Assembly (NCBI RefSeq): GCF_002844275.1
Contig: NZ_NXGX01000011.1
Location: forward strand, 25,848-89,847
Reading direction: 5' to 3'
Origin: Thalassospira lohafexi
GTDB lineage: Bacteria > Pseudomonadota > Alphaproteobacteria > Rhodospirillales > Thalassospiraceae
DNA length: 64,000 nt
The notes beneath the pieces are model-generated. The model was not told the origin of the DNA, searched no databases, and saw only the letters and a program-made list of their open reading frames with translations. Within the stretch, counting starts at the first letter, position 1. Each line of letters opens with the position of its first letter. Both the position numbers and the translations under genes were made by a program. Shown here piece after piece: positions 25,097-34,110 of the stretch.

Positions 25097-26939
25097 GGGT
25101 ATTCTCCGTTGCTGAAGGCATGTTGCGGTGAACAGGGGAGTGTTCCATTTCGGGTGGTGGCATCTGAGAGCGACGGTTTAGCTCTTTGTCGAGGAAATAG
25201 AGGTTTTGCGTGCCATGGATTGGCGGAATGCCCGCAACAAAGATCAATGAATCGCCGGGCTGTGCTTTCTTGCCCTCTGTATCGATGACAGGCAGGCGCA
25301 TACATTCATCTGCGGTAAGAAGAGGCCGAGATGTTTCTTGAATATTGTCGGAATTTGATCCCGACATCTGACCGGATTTGCCCGATTGAGAACGCCGTTT
25401 CTGCACAATCGTGGTGCGGCCACTCATGTCTGAAATCAGCTTTGCTGTTTCAAGCTTGTTTGGCGTAAAGGCGATACGCACTTTCGAGTTGGCCATAAGC
25501 GATTCATCTTTGCCGTAGCATTTATGAAGCTGCTCGACATTCTGGAAAATCATGTATGCCCGGATGCCGTATCCGGCCATGAACGCGAGCGATTCCTCCA
25601 GCACTTCCATTTTCCCGAGGGCTGCCAACTCATCGAGCATTAAAAGCAGTGGATGCTTATAACTTGCGGCCAGACTTTCAGTTTGCCGGCGCAGGAACAG
25701 ATTGAGCATAATTCTGATCAAAGGCCGAAGACGGTCTTTATCCGCAGGGCTGACGACAAGGTAAAGGGCCATCGGACGATCACCGTTCATCAGATCAGAC
25801 AAGCGGAAGTCGCTTGTTGATGTGTTTCTTGCAATGATTGGATCGGCAAACACTGTGAGTTGTGTTTTTGCGTTGGAATGGACGCCAGAGCGTTCCTGCG
25901 GAGCTTTAATAGCCAAACTGTTTGCGCCGCGACGGACCTCTGTGTTGACGTGCTTGAGGCCGTGTTCATATTCAGCCATGGCTTCAAGGATCTTCACGAA
26001 GTTGTCCTGGGCGGACATTTGATCATCCCGGTCTTCGGCGGATGCCCCGGGGCGGGCAGCTTCCAATGCATCGGCTGGCGGTTTCACGGTTGAAATGCCT
26101 GAAAGGAACGTATTTACATCGTCAAAACAGGCGACGCGGTTCTCTTCTTTCCGGGTTTTGTATAGGACATGGAGCAATACGACAGAGAGCCAGCCATACC
26201 CTTCTTGCCGCCAGTAATCGTGCATCCCTTTGCCGTCTGGATCGATGATCATCTGAGCGATGTTTTGGCAGTCACCAATGTCTCGTTCTGTATCAATGCG
26301 GATCTCAGCCAGTGGATTGAAACGTGATGACCCACTGATTGCTGCCGGCTCGAACTTTTCTACCCGAATGCCAAAGAACTTCAGCCAACCAGCTGTTTTC
26401 GTGTAGTTCTCACCCTTGATGTCAAGCGTGAGGCTGGAATGAACCCATGTGAGCAATGTCTCAACAATCAGGGATACACCCTTGCCAGTTCGAGTAGCAG
26501 CCCAAACCAGCACATGTTCTGGCCCTTTGTGGCGAAGCACTTTGATTTTGCCACGCCAGGTTCTGATCGCACCAACGACAACAGAATCACCCGCCTTGCG
26601 CAAAAGACGGGCCTTGCGGATGTCCTTTAGTGTCGCCCAGCGTGCAGAGCCGTGTAGTTCATTTCCTTTTCGAGATCCGGCAACAGTATCGTTACGTGCA
26701 CGGGCAAGAAGAACACCAACTACCACCATCAAAGCTGTACCGGCGATTACCGTGTAAACCGCTGGCATGAGCATTTCATCTGGCAGGCCGGCAGGGTGTG
26801 AGATGGCAGCAACAAGCCATTGCCACCAAGCAGGGTCTCTCGGGTCAAAGCCAACAGAAAGATACCACTGGCCGATAATGCCGGCGATCATGCAGAGGAA
26901 AATAACGATGAGGAAGAAGTGACCAATGCGTTGGCTCAT
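25083..26939 (-). CDS. virD4: type IV coupling protein VirD4/TraG
   Basis: The 618-residue inner-membrane ATPase links relaxosome to secretion channel. Two N-terminal membrane helices (about 10-30 and 58-78) precede GNELHGSARWATLKDI, a Walker A (WAATRTGKGVSL, about residues 128-139) and a Walker B (LLLMLDELAALGKM). The IFQNVEQL motif is also present. The C-terminal tail is Pro/Met-rich. It overlaps virB11 by four bases and belongs to the minus-strand transfer operon. Confidence 0.93.
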   Translation of the reverse strand: MSQRIGHFFLIVIFLCMIAGIIGQWYLSVGFDPRDPAWWQWLVAAISHPAGLPDEMLMPAVYTVIAGTALMVVVGVLLARARNDTVAGSRKGNELHGSARWATLKDIRKARLLRKAGDSVVVGAIRTWRGKIKVLRHKGPEHVLVWAATRTGKGVSLIVETLLTWVHSSLTLDIKGENYTKTAGWLKFFGIRVEKFEPAAISGSSRFNPLAEIRIDTERDIGDCQNIAQMIIDPDGKGMHDYWRQEGYGWLSVVLLHVLYKTRKEENRVACFDDVNTFLSGISTVKPPADALEAARPGASAEDRDDQMSAQDNFVKILEAMAEYEHGLKHVNTEVRRGANSLAIKAPQERSGVHSNAKTQLTVFADPIIARNTSTSDFRLSDLMNGDRPMALYLVVSPADKDRLRPLIRIMLNLFLRRQTESLAASYKHPLLLMLDELAALGKMEVLEESLAFMAGYGIRAYMIFQNVEQLHKCYGKDESLMANSKVRIAFTPNKLETAKLISDMSGRTTIVQKRRSQSGKSGQMSGSNSDNIQETSRPLLTADECMRLPVIDTEGKKAQPGDSLIFVAGIPPIHGTQNLYFLDKELNRRSQMPPPEMEHSPVHRNMPSATENTHEAA

Positions 26940-27943
26940 GTCGCTCTCCCGTCTTTCAGGATGAAGTTATCGTTTGCCGGTTGCCAGATATCCGTGATGC
27001 GACGGAACCCATCCTGATCACGTTTGATCTGGACAACGAGATCGACCATTTCCGTAAGAAACTCGGGAATGCGATCCATCTTCATTCCTGCCCACGCGAT
27101 GTTTTGATCAAACTTGCGGTGTATTGCGTGTTTCGGATTAGTCGAATGGATTGTGAAGCTCACGCCGGTGGCGCCGGCATTAAGCGTTCCGAGTACGGCA
27201 AAGGCATTTTTCGTACTGATTTCCCCGAAAGGAACACGATCCGGGGTAATGCGGTTGACGTGATCGAAAAGTACACGCCAATCGACCATGCCTGTATTAC
27301 TGCCACTTTCTCGCGCAGCAAGGAGCCCATTGCCGTCCCAAAACCGCTCAAGAAACAGCTCGCCCGAATCTTCAAGTGCGACAACGCGAACGTCGTCAGC
27401 GACAGAGGAAAGCAGCATGTTGAGCAAGCTGGTCTTACCAGTGTTTGTCCCACCAGAAATGGCCATGTTCCAACCTTTGACCATCCCCTCAATCAGCAGT
27501 TCTTTGATTTCGTTTTCACACTTGATTTTGAGGCGATCCATCGCGTCATCAAGGTAATCACGATCCCCTTTCTTTGTTGCCGGCGTAAAGTCACGCCACG
27601 TCGGCGTGAAAGGATGTTTACAGCGTATCGCGAGGCTGAGGCCTGATCGGACAGAAGGCCCGACCAGACATTCAAACCGATGCCCCTCATCAAGTGTTGT
27701 AGAAAGGATTGGATTACTGTCAGGGTCGAAATTCAGCCCCCGGTTATTCGAAAGAGCTATGCACAGGCCTTCAATAACAGCCTGTGTTAGCCTCGGGTCT
27801 TCGATTAATTTCTTCCCGGTACCGCGACGGTCCACCACGATCCGGTGCGGACCATTCAACCGAACCTCGACGGTGGTCGGCTCGTCGTAGTAACGAGCGA
27901 GTGGGGCTACGATTTTTTTGTATAGCGGGTTGATGGCGTTCAT
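26936..27943 (-). CDS. virB11: VirB11 secretion ATPase
   Basis: This 335-residue hexameric ATPase powers pilus assembly and substrate transfer. It has an N-terminal domain to about residue 160, a Walker A (ISGGTNTGKTSLLNMLL), an Asp box (VVALEDSGELFL) and the late His-box region (GTLNAGATGVSFTIHST). ATG 27943 is chosen because it shares one base with the preceding stop (TAATG) and MNAINPLYKKIVAPL is a natural start. It is coupled at its end to virD4. Confidence 0.92.
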   Translation of the reverse strand: MNAINPLYKKIVAPLARYYDEPTTVEVRLNGPHRIVVDRRGTGKKLIEDPRLTQAVIEGLCIALSNNRGLNFDPDSNPILSTTLDEGHRFECLVGPSVRSGLSLAIRCKHPFTPTWRDFTPATKKGDRDYLDDAMDRLKIKCENEIKELLIEGMVKGWNMAISGGTNTGKTSLLNMLLSSVADDVRVVALEDSGELFLERFWDGNGLLAARESGSNTGMVDWRVLFDHVNRITPDRVPFGEISTKNAFAVLGTLNAGATGVSFTIHSTNPKHAIHRKFDQNIAWAGMKMDRIPEFLTEMVDLVVQIKRDQDGFRRITDIWQPANDNFILKDGRAT

Positions 27944-30174
27944 TAATACCACCCCCACTGATTGATGCAGCCCGCTTTTACCGCGTAGGAATGCGCCGGA
28001 AACCCACCGTTGTTGGAACGATACGTGATGTACCATTGGTAGGTGCCCGAGTGGCCGGATTGGTTGTATGAAGGATACGCAGCCACGGTTTCACAGTTGC
28101 CCTTCACTGCATCGCCTATTTGCGTACCGTCTTCACGCTCTAGGATCTTTGTCCCCACGCTTGCGGTGTAGTTACAGTGGTCCCCGTAAGACGGGTATAT
28201 TGTTTTGGCCTCCCCGTCGCTGCCCTGCTGTTCAACAAAGACCCTATACCCAGTCCGTCCGCAGACCGACCCTGTATATCCTTGCGGTGCGCTCCACCGT
28301 TTGTATGTTTCCGCTGCCCAATCTACTTTGATGTTGCATTTGTTCCCAAGATCCAATGGGGTTGCCTCACCAACAGTTACCTTGTGGGTTGTTTCGTCGG
28401 GCCGTTTGTAAATTTCGACTTCATCGCGTTCGTCAAATCGGGTGCAACCTTCATAATAGGTTTCACCATTTGTCGCTGGGCCGACACCTGTATAAAGGTA
28501 AGGGACCTGTGGATCCCCGGGTAGTACCTGAGATGTCAGAACGTTGTATCGACCAGACAGGGTTTCGACGCCCTCGATGTAGACAGTGACAAGTCGATAG
28601 GCGAACAGCTTGTCATCGTGGCGCTGCCATCCCGTCGTTTCTTGCTGATGGGTGTAGATGACACCGTTATCCTGACATTCCGTGACGGGCTCTTGCTTTC
28701 CGTCGAGCAGATAATAGAAGCGTTCACTGCCGATACTCTGTCCGGCCGATATGTTATGGCTCCATTTCCCCGGGTCTTGGCAACCCGATGTCGTTGACTG
28801 GATGTCTTTAGCCGAAGGATCTGGTGTGCATGGGGTGCGATAAATCTCGAAACCGTGGACATTGATCATCACACGGCTTTGAAGCGTTACCTTTCCACTT
28901 TCGCGGTTGATGATTGGTTCACACACCTGATCGCCATTGGCGGTTTTATAGATTGTGGAGTGATCGTATTCTTCGTCGTTATCCTGACAGGACGTATCCC
29001 AATCCTGACCTTCCAGCGTGTAGATGTATTTGGATCGACCGAACGATTTCCCGGCAAGGAAGTCGTCGCGAATATCGCACCCTTCCGTGGTTTTCTCCAT
29101 CGGCACAGGCTCAACTTCAATCGACGCTGCACAGGACGAAACCGGAATTTCCTTGCCGTTATGATTGGTGTAAACCAGCTTGCCTTGCGGTACAGCTTCC
29201 AGATTGATGTAATCGAGATAGACCGTGCAGGCATTACGGTCTTCTACAATGTCGTAAACCTTTTCGGTGTCTGGCTGACAATCGCCAATTTCTTCCCGAT
29301 TGCCGCCGCCGTCCGTGTAGTAATACATGAACTGGGCGGTAGCTTTCATCGTCTCGACATTTTCGTCGTAGGGACAAACGGCATAGCTCGGACTGATCTT
29401 GAACCGCTCCGAGCCATCCGCGCAATCGCTGTACTCGGGCGTTCCGTCCGTCACCGTTTCAACCCGCGTTTGCTGGATAGCCTGCAACTGATCGAGATCC
29501 ACACGGATTTCACATCCGTTCGTGGTGATGTTGGAGCTAATGACGGGGGTTTTCTTTACATCCAGCGCATCCGGGGTCGAATATCCCGAGGCATCCGGGT
29601 TGGATGATGCGTTTGAGCCGACCTTGCCTTCCGAGGCGCCAACACCTGAGTCGGCAACCTCTTCTTCGCTTTTTTCATCCTCAGGGATGTCTTCTGCGGC
29701 CGCGAGCCGTTCTAGGGCGGCCACAAGTTCCGGCTGATCTCCCTCAATCGTAATTGGCGACGACGGATCCAACGCCGTTTGGTCAAGATTGAACTGTGCA
29801 ACGAAGTTGTCTGAATTCAGCGGTTCGGTGCGATTGCCCTTACCAACACTTGAAAGAACAAGCTGACCGATTTTCATATCATCGACGGAAACATAACGGG
29901 CGTATGCCTTCGCAGTCACACCTTCAGTCAGTGTCTTGGAAACGCCCGGAATATCGACAAACCCGAGATCGAGCGCTACTGGATCGTTCTCTGGCAATTC
30001 GGTCGGGGTCTTCGTTCGGGTGATAATATTCACCTTTTCGACAAGGCCATCCATGCCGGCAGTCGGGGCTTCAGATTGTGAGCTGATACTGTCGATCTCT
30101 TGTGCGACCTGCGCTGTGGCGGGCAGGGCGAGACATGACGACAGTAGAAGCAATGCAAACCATTTGCGTTTCAT
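27943..30174 (-). CDS. large Cys-rich secreted protein inside virB operon
   Basis: The 743-residue product has a clear signal peptide (MKRKWFALLLLSSCLALPATAQ). An acidic region to about residue 215 follows (EDIPEDEKSEEEVADSG). About 18 cysteines are then spread over repeating units, often as GC at the unit start (NGCEIRV, EGCDIRD, SGCQDPG, EGCTRF, KCNIKV) and C-x-DG/DN-x-Y in the middle. I do not recognise the family. It lies between virB10 (4 bases) and virB11 (1-base overlap), so it is a transfer protein exported across the inner membrane. A surface or pilus-tip adhesin analogous to TraN is one possibility. Confidence 0.85.
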   Translation of the reverse strand: MKRKWFALLLLSSCLALPATAQVAQEIDSISSQSEAPTAGMDGLVEKVNIITRTKTPTELPENDPVALDLGFVDIPGVSKTLTEGVTAKAYARYVSVDDMKIGQLVLSSVGKGNRTEPLNSDNFVAQFNLDQTALDPSSPITIEGDQPELVAALERLAAAEDIPEDEKSEEEVADSGVGASEGKVGSNASSNPDASGYSTPDALDVKKTPVISSNITTNGCEIRVDLDQLQAIQQTRVETVTDGTPEYSDCADGSERFKISPSYAVCPYDENVETMKATAQFMYYYTDGGGNREEIGDCQPDTEKVYDIVEDRNACTVYLDYINLEAVPQGKLVYTNHNGKEIPVSSCAASIEVEPVPMEKTTEGCDIRDDFLAGKSFGRSKYIYTLEGQDWDTSCQDNDEEYDHSTIYKTANGDQVCEPIINRESGKVTLQSRVMINVHGFEIYRTPCTPDPSAKDIQSTTSGCQDPGKWSHNISAGQSIGSERFYYLLDGKQEPVTECQDNGVIYTHQQETTGWQRHDDKLFAYRLVTVYIEGVETLSGRYNVLTSQVLPGDPQVPYLYTGVGPATNGETYYEGCTRFDERDEVEIYKRPDETTHKVTVGEATPLDLGNKCNIKVDWAAETYKRWSAPQGYTGSVCGRTGYRVFVEQQGSDGEAKTIYPSYGDHCNYTASVGTKILEREDGTQIGDAVKGNCETVAAYPSYNQSGHSGTYQWYITYRSNNGGFPAHSYAVKAGCINQWGWY

Positions 30175-30178
30175 GCTG

Positions 30179-31297
30179 TTACTCCACTTCTTTGATATAC
30201 CAGTCCGTTGCCGGACGAATTTGCAGGCGTGTGCCTTGGCGAATTGTGATGATCGGCTTGAGATCAAGTGTCCGCTCAAGCATGTCGGCCGTAATTTCCC
30301 CAAACTTGTTCGAGAGTTCCTCAGACGCCTTTTCGGCAGCGGCCGTGGCCACTTCTCCATCGGCGTCCTCTGATTTTGTGCTGGCGGCCGCATAGCGCAC
30401 CGCAGTGGAAATGCCGGTTAACAGGAAGGCGTTGCCGTAGCGCTGCCAGAACCTGTTATCGACTTCGCCCGAAACACCCACCCAGCCTTGCTGGTTGGTT
30501 ACGTTTGAGCCGAGATTGATGATTTCTGCCCTATGGCCCGCTATCAGAACGCGCTCGCACTCGATGGCCAGTTGTGAACTGCCCATGTCAGCAGGAGGCA
30601 GATAGCTGCAAATCATGCGTGTCCCTTTGGGCATCAAAACCATGCGGCCGTGATAGCCGAACACATCGCGTGTTGTCTGAAGGATCACCGATCCGGGTTC
30701 TTCGCCGCCGACTTGGCTGTTTATCCCGGTTTCAAGCTGAACAGAGATGTATCGATCCTGTGCAATCGTGCGCGAGTTATCGACCGGCAGTGTTGAGGTG
30801 CGACGTGGTCCGTCATAGTCTTCTGGTTCTTGGCCAACATCTTTCAAATCAAGCGGGTCAGGACCAATCCTGCGGCCCATTTTCGGAACCGGCACAGTGT
30901 TGGTAAATCCATCCCCTTCATCCATCGGCACACGCGGATCGTGATAGGTCGCCAGCGAGAGACTTTGGGTGGATGGTTGCGATCTGGACCACGCGGCTTG
31001 CAACGCCAGTCTGTACGGATCAGGCGCAGGAGGTTCTGGAACAGGCTCAACAACCAACTCTGGTTCAGGTTCCGGTGTTGGCGCCGGCGCAGGTGCCTCG
31101 CGTTTAATGATGACAGGAGGAAAGCGCGGGGCTGCGGGTTCTGGCGCAGGCGGGGCCGGTGGCGGCGGGGCTGGTAATGCCCATGCACTTGCGTCATCGG
31201 GTGGTAAGGTTGGTAGCACCTTTGCCTGTTCCGCATCGACACATAGACCATTGAGTGTGAGGCTTAACACCAGGGCGATATCGCAAATGGCACTCAT
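30179..31297 (-). CDS. virB10: VirB10/TrbI core-complex protein
   Basis: This 372-residue protein spans both membranes in the T4SS core. It has a hydrophobic N-terminal segment, a Pro/Glu-rich linker (residues 30-90) and the C-terminal VirB10 domain with DRYISVQLETGINSQVGG, VILQTTRDVFGYHGRMVLMPKGTRMICSY and RFWQRYGNAFLLTGI. The N-terminal hydrophobic stretch is unusually close to the start for VirB10 and lacks a cytoplasmic tail. It overlaps virB9 by four bases. Confidence 0.9.
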   Translation of the reverse strand: MSAICDIALVLSLTLNGLCVDAEQAKVLPTLPPDDASAWALPAPPPPAPPAPEPAAPRFPPVIIKREAPAPAPTPEPEPELVVEPVPEPPAPDPYRLALQAAWSRSQPSTQSLSLATYHDPRVPMDEGDGFTNTVPVPKMGRRIGPDPLDLKDVGQEPEDYDGPRRTSTLPVDNSRTIAQDRYISVQLETGINSQVGGEEPGSVILQTTRDVFGYHGRMVLMPKGTRMICSYLPPADMGSSQLAIECERVLIAGHRAEIINLGSNVTNQQGWVGVSGEVDNRFWQRYGNAFLLTGISTAVRYAAASTKSEDADGEVATAAAEKASEELSNKFGEITADMLERTLDLKPIITIRQGTRLQIRPATDWYIKEVE

Positions 31298-32394
31298 GCT
31301 CCACCTACGAACTCAATGCACATGTACTTAAAACCGCTTTTCAGCGTTATGAGCTTTTGAGTGCTTTCGACAATGAATGTCTGCCCCTGAACCCGGGTAT
31401 TTACCAGTTCGTCGAATTCATCGACCACGACATAGGCGGTCGGTAGTTCGAGATCCTTCCATTTGTCGCCAAAGCGAATGTACGTGAAATAGTCATCGCG
31501 AAAGACGGTGACAGGTTCCAGTTCCTTGTCACCGTAAAGCTTATATTGACCCCATCCGCGAAGCGCGTTGGGATCAAACTTGGCTTCTGCTACGTAGTCC
31601 TCATCGGGCGTGCCGGGGTTAGTATTGACCAGACCGTCTATTGCGTCCTTACCCTTATCAGAGGCTGGCAGGTCCATATTAGGTACTTTGGACGTATTTT
31701 TTTCATACTTATTTTGTACCAAATTTGTATCTGTATGCGCTGAAACCGGCACGGCCATCTCATCATCAATCTGGACGGTGCCATTTATCTTAACGAAAAG
31801 ATCAGGGATGTTCTGTGAGTTCACACCCTCGGCGCGGAGATAAAACGGATAGACTTGTCCAGATTCTCCACGGACGATCAGAGATGTATCGTATCCAAAT
31901 CCTTTGGGTTGAACGACGATCCGGTTGTGTTCTCGCTGTTGAATGAGCCAGCCGGCTTTAATCCCACGATCAATGCCAAGAATCCTCTCACCAAGTGGCA
32001 ACTCGATGAGTGTTGGCATTCTTTCGCGGGTACGGATGCGATAGGTGCAATTTGCACACATGTCCGGTTCGTACACGCCATCCTCTGGCTTGGCGTAGTC
32101 CCAGACTTCCTGTATTTGACCGGCTGTAATGGGCCGGACAAGCGGACCGAAATTACCTTCGTTCTGATCTTTTGCCTGTTCTACAACACTGTCAGGAACA
32201 GGCATTTGTGGTCGTGGTGCCGTCGTAGCGGGCGGGTTGGTTGTTTGCGCACCTGTAAATGGTGCTTGTTGACCAGGCATGGGTGGGCGGGCTGTCTGAG
32301 CCATCGCATCAAGCGCAGACAGTGTAAGAAATGCGATCAGGCAGAGCCCAAGCATGAGATGGATAAAAATCCTGAGAACCTTGGGTATTTTCAT
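31294..32394 (-). CDS. virB9: VirB9/TrbG/CagX core-complex protein
   Basis: The 366-residue periplasmic protein has a signal anchor (residues 8-32) and a Pro/Gln-rich linker. The N-terminal VirB9 domain is visible (YRIRTRERMPTLIELPLGERILG). The C-terminal domain ends with YFTYIRFGDKWKDLELPTAYVV and KSGFKYMCIEF, as in CagX-type proteins. It forms the outer-membrane ring with VirB7 and VirB10. It overlaps both neighbours by four bases. Confidence 0.9.
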   Translation of the reverse strand: MKIPKVLRIFIHLMLGLCLIAFLTLSALDAMAQTARPPMPGQQAPFTGAQTTNPPATTAPRPQMPVPDSVVEQAKDQNEGNFGPLVRPITAGQIQEVWDYAKPEDGVYEPDMCANCTYRIRTRERMPTLIELPLGERILGIDRGIKAGWLIQQREHNRIVVQPKGFGYDTSLIVRGESGQVYPFYLRAEGVNSQNIPDLFVKINGTVQIDDEMAVPVSAHTDTNLVQNKYEKNTSKVPNMDLPASDKGKDAIDGLVNTNPGTPDEDYVAEAKFDPNALRGWGQYKLYGDKELEPVTVFRDDYFTYIRFGDKWKDLELPTAYVVVDEFDELVNTRVQGQTFIVESTQKLITLKSGFKYMCIEFVGGA

Positions 32395-33182
32395 GATGAA
32401 CCTCGTGCACGCAAAATCATGTCCGTTACGGTGATCCCGTATGGATTGATGTATTTCTGTTCCAATGAAACGGTTTGCTCGCTTGTGACCATGGAGAGGT
32501 AAGCGCGGAGCTTCGTCGGTTCCCCGACAGGCTTGCCGTTGCGACGATCAATTCGGATAAAGTCGATGGCGAACTTGTAATCACCTGTCAGGCTGGCGAC
32601 CTTGTTAGCGCTTTCGATACGAATTTCGCGGTCCAGACCGCCCGCTATTGCATCGGAAATCTTGCCGCTATCGATCCATTCGTTTCTGAAGTCGATCCAT
32701 TCTCCACGTTCCGTCATGCGGGAGACTTCGCGCTGTCGTTCTTCCTGCGTTACGCCGTCTATTTCGAGACGGGCCTTCACGTAACGGCGGGCCTTACCCT
32801 CCAGTTCGACATCGAAGGCATTTACGTCCTCAATGACCGGCTTGATCTGAAAGCGGATTTCATCTTCGTCGGCCGGAATGATCCAGAACGGCACCTTTTC
32901 CTTCAGAGGAACCATTCCAGCAATCACGTTGAACGAGACAACCAGACAGGCCATGAGGCCGATGTTCATGCCAGCAGACAATCTGAGCATCCATGCAGAG
33001 CGACGATGTGATGCTTCGTATGCGAACGGGTCCGCAGTAACCGCAGGGGCGTGCCGGCCATGCATCGAACGGCCTGATGTCGTCGCGTCGGCTGGGGCAA
33101 GACTGCCATCGACCATTTTCTGATCGAGATGAGCCGCCCTGCGATCCCGTAAGTTTTGAAAAAAGCTGTTTAGCCGACCCAT
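32391..33182 (-). CDS. virB8: VirB8 inner-membrane scaffold protein
   Basis: This 263-residue protein has a cytoplasmic N-terminus (1-65), one membrane helix (about 66-90) and a periplasmic NTF2-like domain. That domain has conserved segments around VPFWIIPADED, MTERGEWIDFRNEW and FIRIDRRNGKPVGEPTKLRAYLSM. It nucleates core assembly with VirB4, B9 and B10. Its start lies within the end of the VirB7-like lipoprotein gene. Confidence 0.88.
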   Translation of the reverse strand: MGRLNSFFQNLRDRRAAHLDQKMVDGSLAPADATTSGRSMHGRHAPAVTADPFAYEASHRRSAWMLRLSAGMNIGLMACLVVSFNVIAGMVPLKEKVPFWIIPADEDEIRFQIKPVIEDVNAFDVELEGKARRYVKARLEIDGVTQEERQREVSRMTERGEWIDFRNEWIDSGKISDAIAGGLDREIRIESANKVASLTGDYKFAIDFIRIDRRNGKPVGEPTKLRAYLSMVTSEQTVSLEQKYINPYGITVTDMILRARGSS

Positions 33183-33343
33183 TCAAAGCCTCCGCTATTG
33201 AAATCAATCGGATCACAGACGCATGGGCTTTTGCTCATCTCATCGGTGCCGGTACCTTCTTTGGGCAGTTCAACACCATTGTCAGTGACAGCACATCCAG
33301 AGAGGAGAACGACAGTAGAGAAAATAATGATGAGATGTTTCAC
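33170..33343 (-). CDS. virB7: VirB7-like lipoprotein
   Basis: This 57-residue lipoprotein has a GTG start at 33343 and a stop at 33170-33172. The signal sequence MKHLIIIFSTVVLLSGC ends in a good lipobox, with Cys17 to be acylated. The short mature part contains a second motif CVC. VirB7 lipoproteins anchor the core ring in the outer membrane by pairing with VirB9. Start and stop both overlap neighbours (GTGA with the gene before, 13 bases with virB8), which supports it strongly. Confidence 0.85.
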   Translation of the reverse strand: MKHLIIIFSTVVLLSGCAVTDNGVELPKEGTGTDEMSKSPCVCDPIDFNSGGFEWVG

Positions 33344-33732
33344 TGGCTTTCTCCCTCAACAGAGGGGCGAGCAGCCTTTGCAATGCCAATTTTCGCAAAT
33401 GGCTTTGAGGTTTTGCTTGTGAATGGAAACCGGCCGAAGATGAATGTAAACCCGCCAATGCCCATCACCCACCATCCAGTCAGCAGGGTCAAAATTTTGG
33501 ATGTGCCGGTCTGCAACCGCTCGGGCGAGATTGCCCCTAGTTCCTCGAAAATAGAGATTGCTTCATCCGGGGCAAAACAGATCACAACTAGCGTTATGAT
33601 GCCGATGATGCCGCCTACGTAGGTCAGGTAGGATGTGAAAACACTTAAAGCCAATCGCAACAGTCGGGCGATTTCCGGAAAAATGTGGTGGCGGACATAA
33701 TTGAACCGAAACTTCTTATCCAAATGTTTCAT
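33340..33732 (-). CDS. small membrane protein of T4SS operon
   Basis: The 130-residue protein has two predicted helices (about 35-53 and 83-101) with charged termini and an N-terminal amphipathic region (RHHIFPEIARLLRLAL). I recognise no family. It overlaps both the other small membrane gene (4 bases) and the virB7-like gene (GTGA), so it is cotranslated with core components. Confidence 0.75.
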   Translation of the reverse strand: MKHLDKKFRFNYVRHHIFPEIARLLRLALSVFTSYLTYVGGIIGIITLVVICFAPDEAISIFEELGAISPERLQTGTSKILTLLTGWWVMGIGGFTFIFGRFPFTSKTSKPFAKIGIAKAARPSVEGESQ

Positions 33733-34109
33733 TGGGCACCTGTGTCACTGGAATTTTGGGGGATATTGCGAGGCAATTGGCTTTGACCTTGGGTCAAAAG
33801 AGCCAATTGCTTTTGATTGGCGATAAGTTTCATGATCAGACGCGACACCCCCCAAATGAGGGCCGTCAAGATGATCGACAGGAAAACCAACTGCCTGAGA
33901 ATTTGCGCTTGATCGGTGACATCCAGAGCGAGGAACGCACGGATGATTAAGATCAGGGTTTCCGGCAGAAACAGAATTCCGAGACAAATGACAGACCAGA
34001 AAAGCAACCCTGTGCCCCGGTTAATGACGGTAATCACCACACCGGCCATGCTCAGGAAGGACGGCTTTTCGCCATGTGTTTTGATGCTCATTGCAAAAAG
34101 TCCTTTCAT
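33729..34109 (-). CDS. small membrane protein of T4SS operon
   Basis: This 126-residue protein has two or three hydrophobic segments (about 20-50 and 68-92) and a polar Gln/Ser-rich tail. A second ATG at 34091 (MSIKTHGEK) could be the true start. It directly follows virB6 and overlaps the next small membrane gene by four bases. The role is unknown; association with VirB6 is inferred from order. Confidence 0.7.
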   Translation of the reverse strand: MKGLFAMSIKTHGEKPSFLSMAGVVITVINRGTGLLFWSVICLGILFLPETLILIIRAFLALDVTDQAQILRQLVFLSIILTALIWGVSRLIMKLIANQKQLALLTQGQSQLPRNIPQNSSDTGAQ

Positions 34110-34110
34110 A

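Noticed and set aside
28855..29607. Plus-strand frame of 250 residues inside the Cys-rich protein gene
   Set aside because: It is antisense to a gene with signal peptide, operon overlaps and repeated Cys units. No start signal is seen.
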